Below are positions 11,804 through 13,550 of a stretch of 13,550 nucleotides of DNA, piece by piece. The notes beneath the pieces are model-generated. The model saw only the letters and a list, made by a program, of their open reading frames with translations. It was not told where the DNA came from and did no database searches. Both the position numbers and the translations under genes were made by a program. The stretch covers positions 1 to 13,550 of the forward strand of contig JBCCFW010000199.1 of assembly GCA_039029535.1 (NCBI GenBank), given 5' to 3'. The stretch comes from JBCCFW01 sp039029535 (GTDB lineage: Bacteria; Acidobacteriota; JBCCFW01). Within the stretch, counting starts at the first letter, position 1, and each line of letters opens with the position of its first letter.

Positions 11804-13419
11804 CGGATGAAGGTCACCTTGTTGATTTCGCGCAAGGTCGTGCGACCCAAGCACATCTTGATGATGGCGGACTCACGGAGGGTGTGCATGCCGGCCTCGC
11901 GGGCCGCGGCTCGGATGCGGCTGGCCGCTTCACGCGCGAGGATGAGCTCGCGGATGTCGTCGTTGACCTCGAGCAGCTCGGTGATGGACTCACGACCACG
12001 GAAGCCGGTCCCGTGGCACTCGAGGCAGCCCTTGCCCTCGAAGAGCTGGGCGTCGCGGATGGCGGTGGGATCGAGCCCCGAATCGAGGAGCAGCTCCTGC
12101 GAGTACTCGACGGGCTCCTTGCAGGAGTCGCAGATCGTGCGGACCAGACGTTGCGCGAGGATGCAGTTGAGCGCCGAGACGAAGTTGTAGAGCTCGACGT
12201 TCATGTTGAGGAAGCGGCCGAGCACGTCGATGACGTTGTTGGCGTGGACCGTGGTGAACACGAGGTGACCGGTCAACGCCGACTGCACCGCGATCTGGGC
12301 GGTCTCCTCGTCGCGGATCTCGCCGACCATGACCTTGTCGGGGTCGTGGCGGAGGATGGAGCGCAAGCCCTTGGAGAAGGTGAGGCCCTTCTTGTCGTTG
12401 ACCGGGATCTGCGTGATGCCCTCGAGGATGTACTCGACCGGGTCCTCGATCGTGATGATCTTGTCTTCGTCGCTCTTGATCTCGGAGAGCGCAGCATAGA
12501 GCGAGGTCGTCTTGCCCGAGCCGGTCGGTCCGGTCACCAGGACCATCCCGTAGGGCTCGTGGATGTAGCGGCGGAAGCGCACGAGGGTCGGCTCGTCCCA
12601 GCCGAGGATCCCCAGGCTCAGGTCCTTGAAGGACTCGTTGGCCGACTCCTTGTCGAGGATGCGGATGACCGAGTCTTCGCCGTGGGCGGTCGGGATGATC
12701 GAGACGCGGAAGTCGATCGCGCGGCCCTTGACCTTGAGCTTGAAGCGCCCGTCCTGCGGGATGCGCTTCTCGGCGATGTCGAGCTCGCTCATGATCTTGA
12801 TGCGCGACAGCACCATCGAGTGGAACTTCTTGTCGATGGGCTCCATCGCCTGGTATAGCACGCCGTCGATGCGGTACTTGACCAGGACCTCGTGCTCACG
12901 CGTCTCGATGTGGATGTCCGAGGTGCGTCGCTGGAGGGCGTTGAAGATGATCGAGTCGACCAGCTTGATGATCGGCGAGGCGTCGGAGGTGAGTCGCTCG
13001 ACCGACAGGGCCTCCTCGTCCTCTTCGTCCTCCTGGATGACCTGGAGACGGAAGCCCTCGGTGGCTTCCTCCAGCACGCGCTGACTGCTCTCGCTCTTCT
13101 TGAGGAGGTCTTGGATGGCCGAGTGGGTGCCGACGGCGATGCGCACCGAGGTGCCGATCTGCATCTCCAGCTCGTCGATCATCAAGACGTCGGTCGGGTC
13201 CGAGACGACCACGGTCAGGTAGTCACCGCTCTTCTTCAGCGGCACGAAGTCGTAGCGGTACATGAGCTCGACCGGGATGGTGCTGAAGAGCTCGTGGTCG
13301 ACCTCGTGCTCGCGGAGGTCCACGTACTTGTACGAGAGCTTGTCCGCCAGGGGCTTGGCCCGACGGGACGTCTTGGGGCAAAAGATGCCCCTCTGGAAAT
13401 TGCTCTTGCCTGCCGCCAT
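11800..13419 (-). CDS. pilB: PilB/GspE-type secretion ATPase
   Basis: This 539-residue cytoplasmic hexameric ATPase powers pilus or pseudopilus extension. The N-terminal domain (about 25-105: LSYKYVDLREHEVDHELFSTIP, then FVPLKKSGDYLTVVVSDPTD) is shorter than usual, since the first half of the common PilB/GspE N1 region is missing. The catalytic part has TSDIHIE (167-173), Walker A GPTGSGKTT (297-305), the Asp box IITIEDPVEY (321-330), Walker B VMVGEIRDEET (363-373) and the His box TTVHAN (389-394). A four-cysteine zinc site (C430-x2-C433, C465-x2-C468) is complete. All catalytic residues are present. ATG 13419 is the first possible start: a TGA lies in frame 6 nt upstream. No ribosome site is seen, so translation may begin on a short leader. 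It is the first gene of the operon. Confidence 0.95.
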   Translation of the reverse strand: MAAGKSNFQRGIFCPKTSRRAKPLADKLSYKYVDLREHEVDHELFSTIPVELMYRYDFVPLKKSGDYLTVVVSDPTDVLMIDELEMQIGTSVRIAVGTHSAIQDLLKKSESSQRVLEEATEGFRLQVIQEDEEDEEALSVERLTSDASPIIKLVDSIIFNALQRRTSDIHIETREHEVLVKYRIDGVLYQAMEPIDKKFHSMVLSRIKIMSELDIAEKRIPQDGRFKLKVKGRAIDFRVSIIPTAHGEDSVIRILDKESANESFKDLSLGILGWDEPTLVRFRRYIHEPYGMVLVTGPTGSGKTTSLYAALSEIKSDEDKIITIEDPVEYILEGITQIPVNDKKGLTFSKGLRSILRHDPDKVMVGEIRDEETAQIAVQSALTGHLVFTTVHANNVIDVLGRFLNMNVELYNFVSALNCILAQRLVRTICDSCKEPVEYSQELLLDSGLDPTAIRDAQLFEGKGCLECHGTGFRGRESITELLEVNDDIRELILAREAASRIRAAAREAGMHTLRESAIIKMCLGRTTLREINKVTFIR

Positions 13420-13550
13420 TATTCATGGGATGGCCAACTTTCGAGGGATGAAGCCGATGTTCAAGTGGAATTCCGCCACGCCCTGGACCGAAATGCAGCT
13501 CTCACCGGATCTCTTTGTCGACTCGGATGGGACCCCGAGAAGCTTTGCAC
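13420..13550. promoter_or_regulatory. Leader/promoter region upstream of the secretion operon
   Basis: These 131 bases have visibly more A and T than the rest of the window and hold no clear gene. On the minus strand TTGAAC (13464-13459) stands 17 bases before AAAGTT (13441-13436), a possible but weak sigma-70 pair ending about 16 bases before the ATPase ATG. I looked for a sigma-54 motif (TGGC with TTGC at -12); TGGC occurs but the spacing does not fit. ATG-rich sequence on both strands precludes a firm boundary. As the region before the first operon gene it most likely contains the promoter. Confidence 0.35.

Noticed and set aside
13465..13485. Sigma-54 promoter upstream of the ATPase (TGGC present)
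   Set aside because: The following TTG is three bases too far from TGGC and lacks the C of TTGC, so the -24/-12 geometry fails.
13430..13550. Plus-strand open frame from ATG 13430 to the window edge (begins MANFRGMKPMFKW) as a divergent gene
   Set aside because: Forty codons with no ribosome site, third-position GC lower than in the surrounding genes, and the antisense frame is also open. Not enough to call a gene.

Overview
The window is high-GC bacterial DNA. It suggests a Gram-negative, secretin-bearing organism. The gene order and the pseudopilin and PilMNO protein styles resemble what I recall from Acidobacteriota or other deep-branching diderms such as Myxococcota or Planctomycetota. 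That placement is an inference from protein style; no taxonomic marker longer than a 5S fragment is present.

Left edge (1-203): a 5S rRNA fragment lacking its 5' portion lies inside a perfect 61-bp inverted repeat (1-61 and 143-203). Each arm contains the intrinsic terminator that should follow 5S. The most economical reading is a fold-back at a contig end next to an rRNA operon, but the DNA itself could be palindromic. Next comes a plus-strand gene for an unrecognised lipoprotein (255-1094), then a short convergent intergenic region with two hairpins and a 14-bp tandem duplication.

The rest (1269-13419) is minus-strand. In transcription order (right to left) it encodes a PilB/GspE secretion ATPase, PilM, PilN, PilO, two tandem PilP/GspC-like paralogues, a TPR-secretin-cohesin fusion, three GspG-type pseudopilins, a lipoprotein with Big-like and PKD-like domains, a pseudopilin-like protein without the conserved Glu5, and finally a class I SAM methyltransferase. 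The seven genes from the ATPase to the secretin, and the first two pseudopilins after it, are joined by 4-nt ATGA or GTGA overlaps or by gaps or overlaps of 8 nt or less, so they are probably translationally coupled. Gaps then widen (11, 73, 27 and 127 nt), which suggests that the accessory genes are looser additions.

Together the genes describe a hybrid type IV pilus/type II secretion machine. The cytoplasmic ATPase drives a PilM-PilN-PilO inner-membrane platform. The PilP/GspC-like proteins link that platform to an outer-membrane secretin, and pseudopilins form the piston. The platform protein (PilC/GspF), a retraction ATPase (PilT) and the prepilin peptidase (PilD/GspO) are not in the window, so the locus is either incomplete here or relies on genes elsewhere. 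The features that stand out are the cohesin domain on the secretin, the duplicated PilP-like gene, the three pseudopilins sharing one C-terminal signature, and the Arg-rich tails on several subunits.
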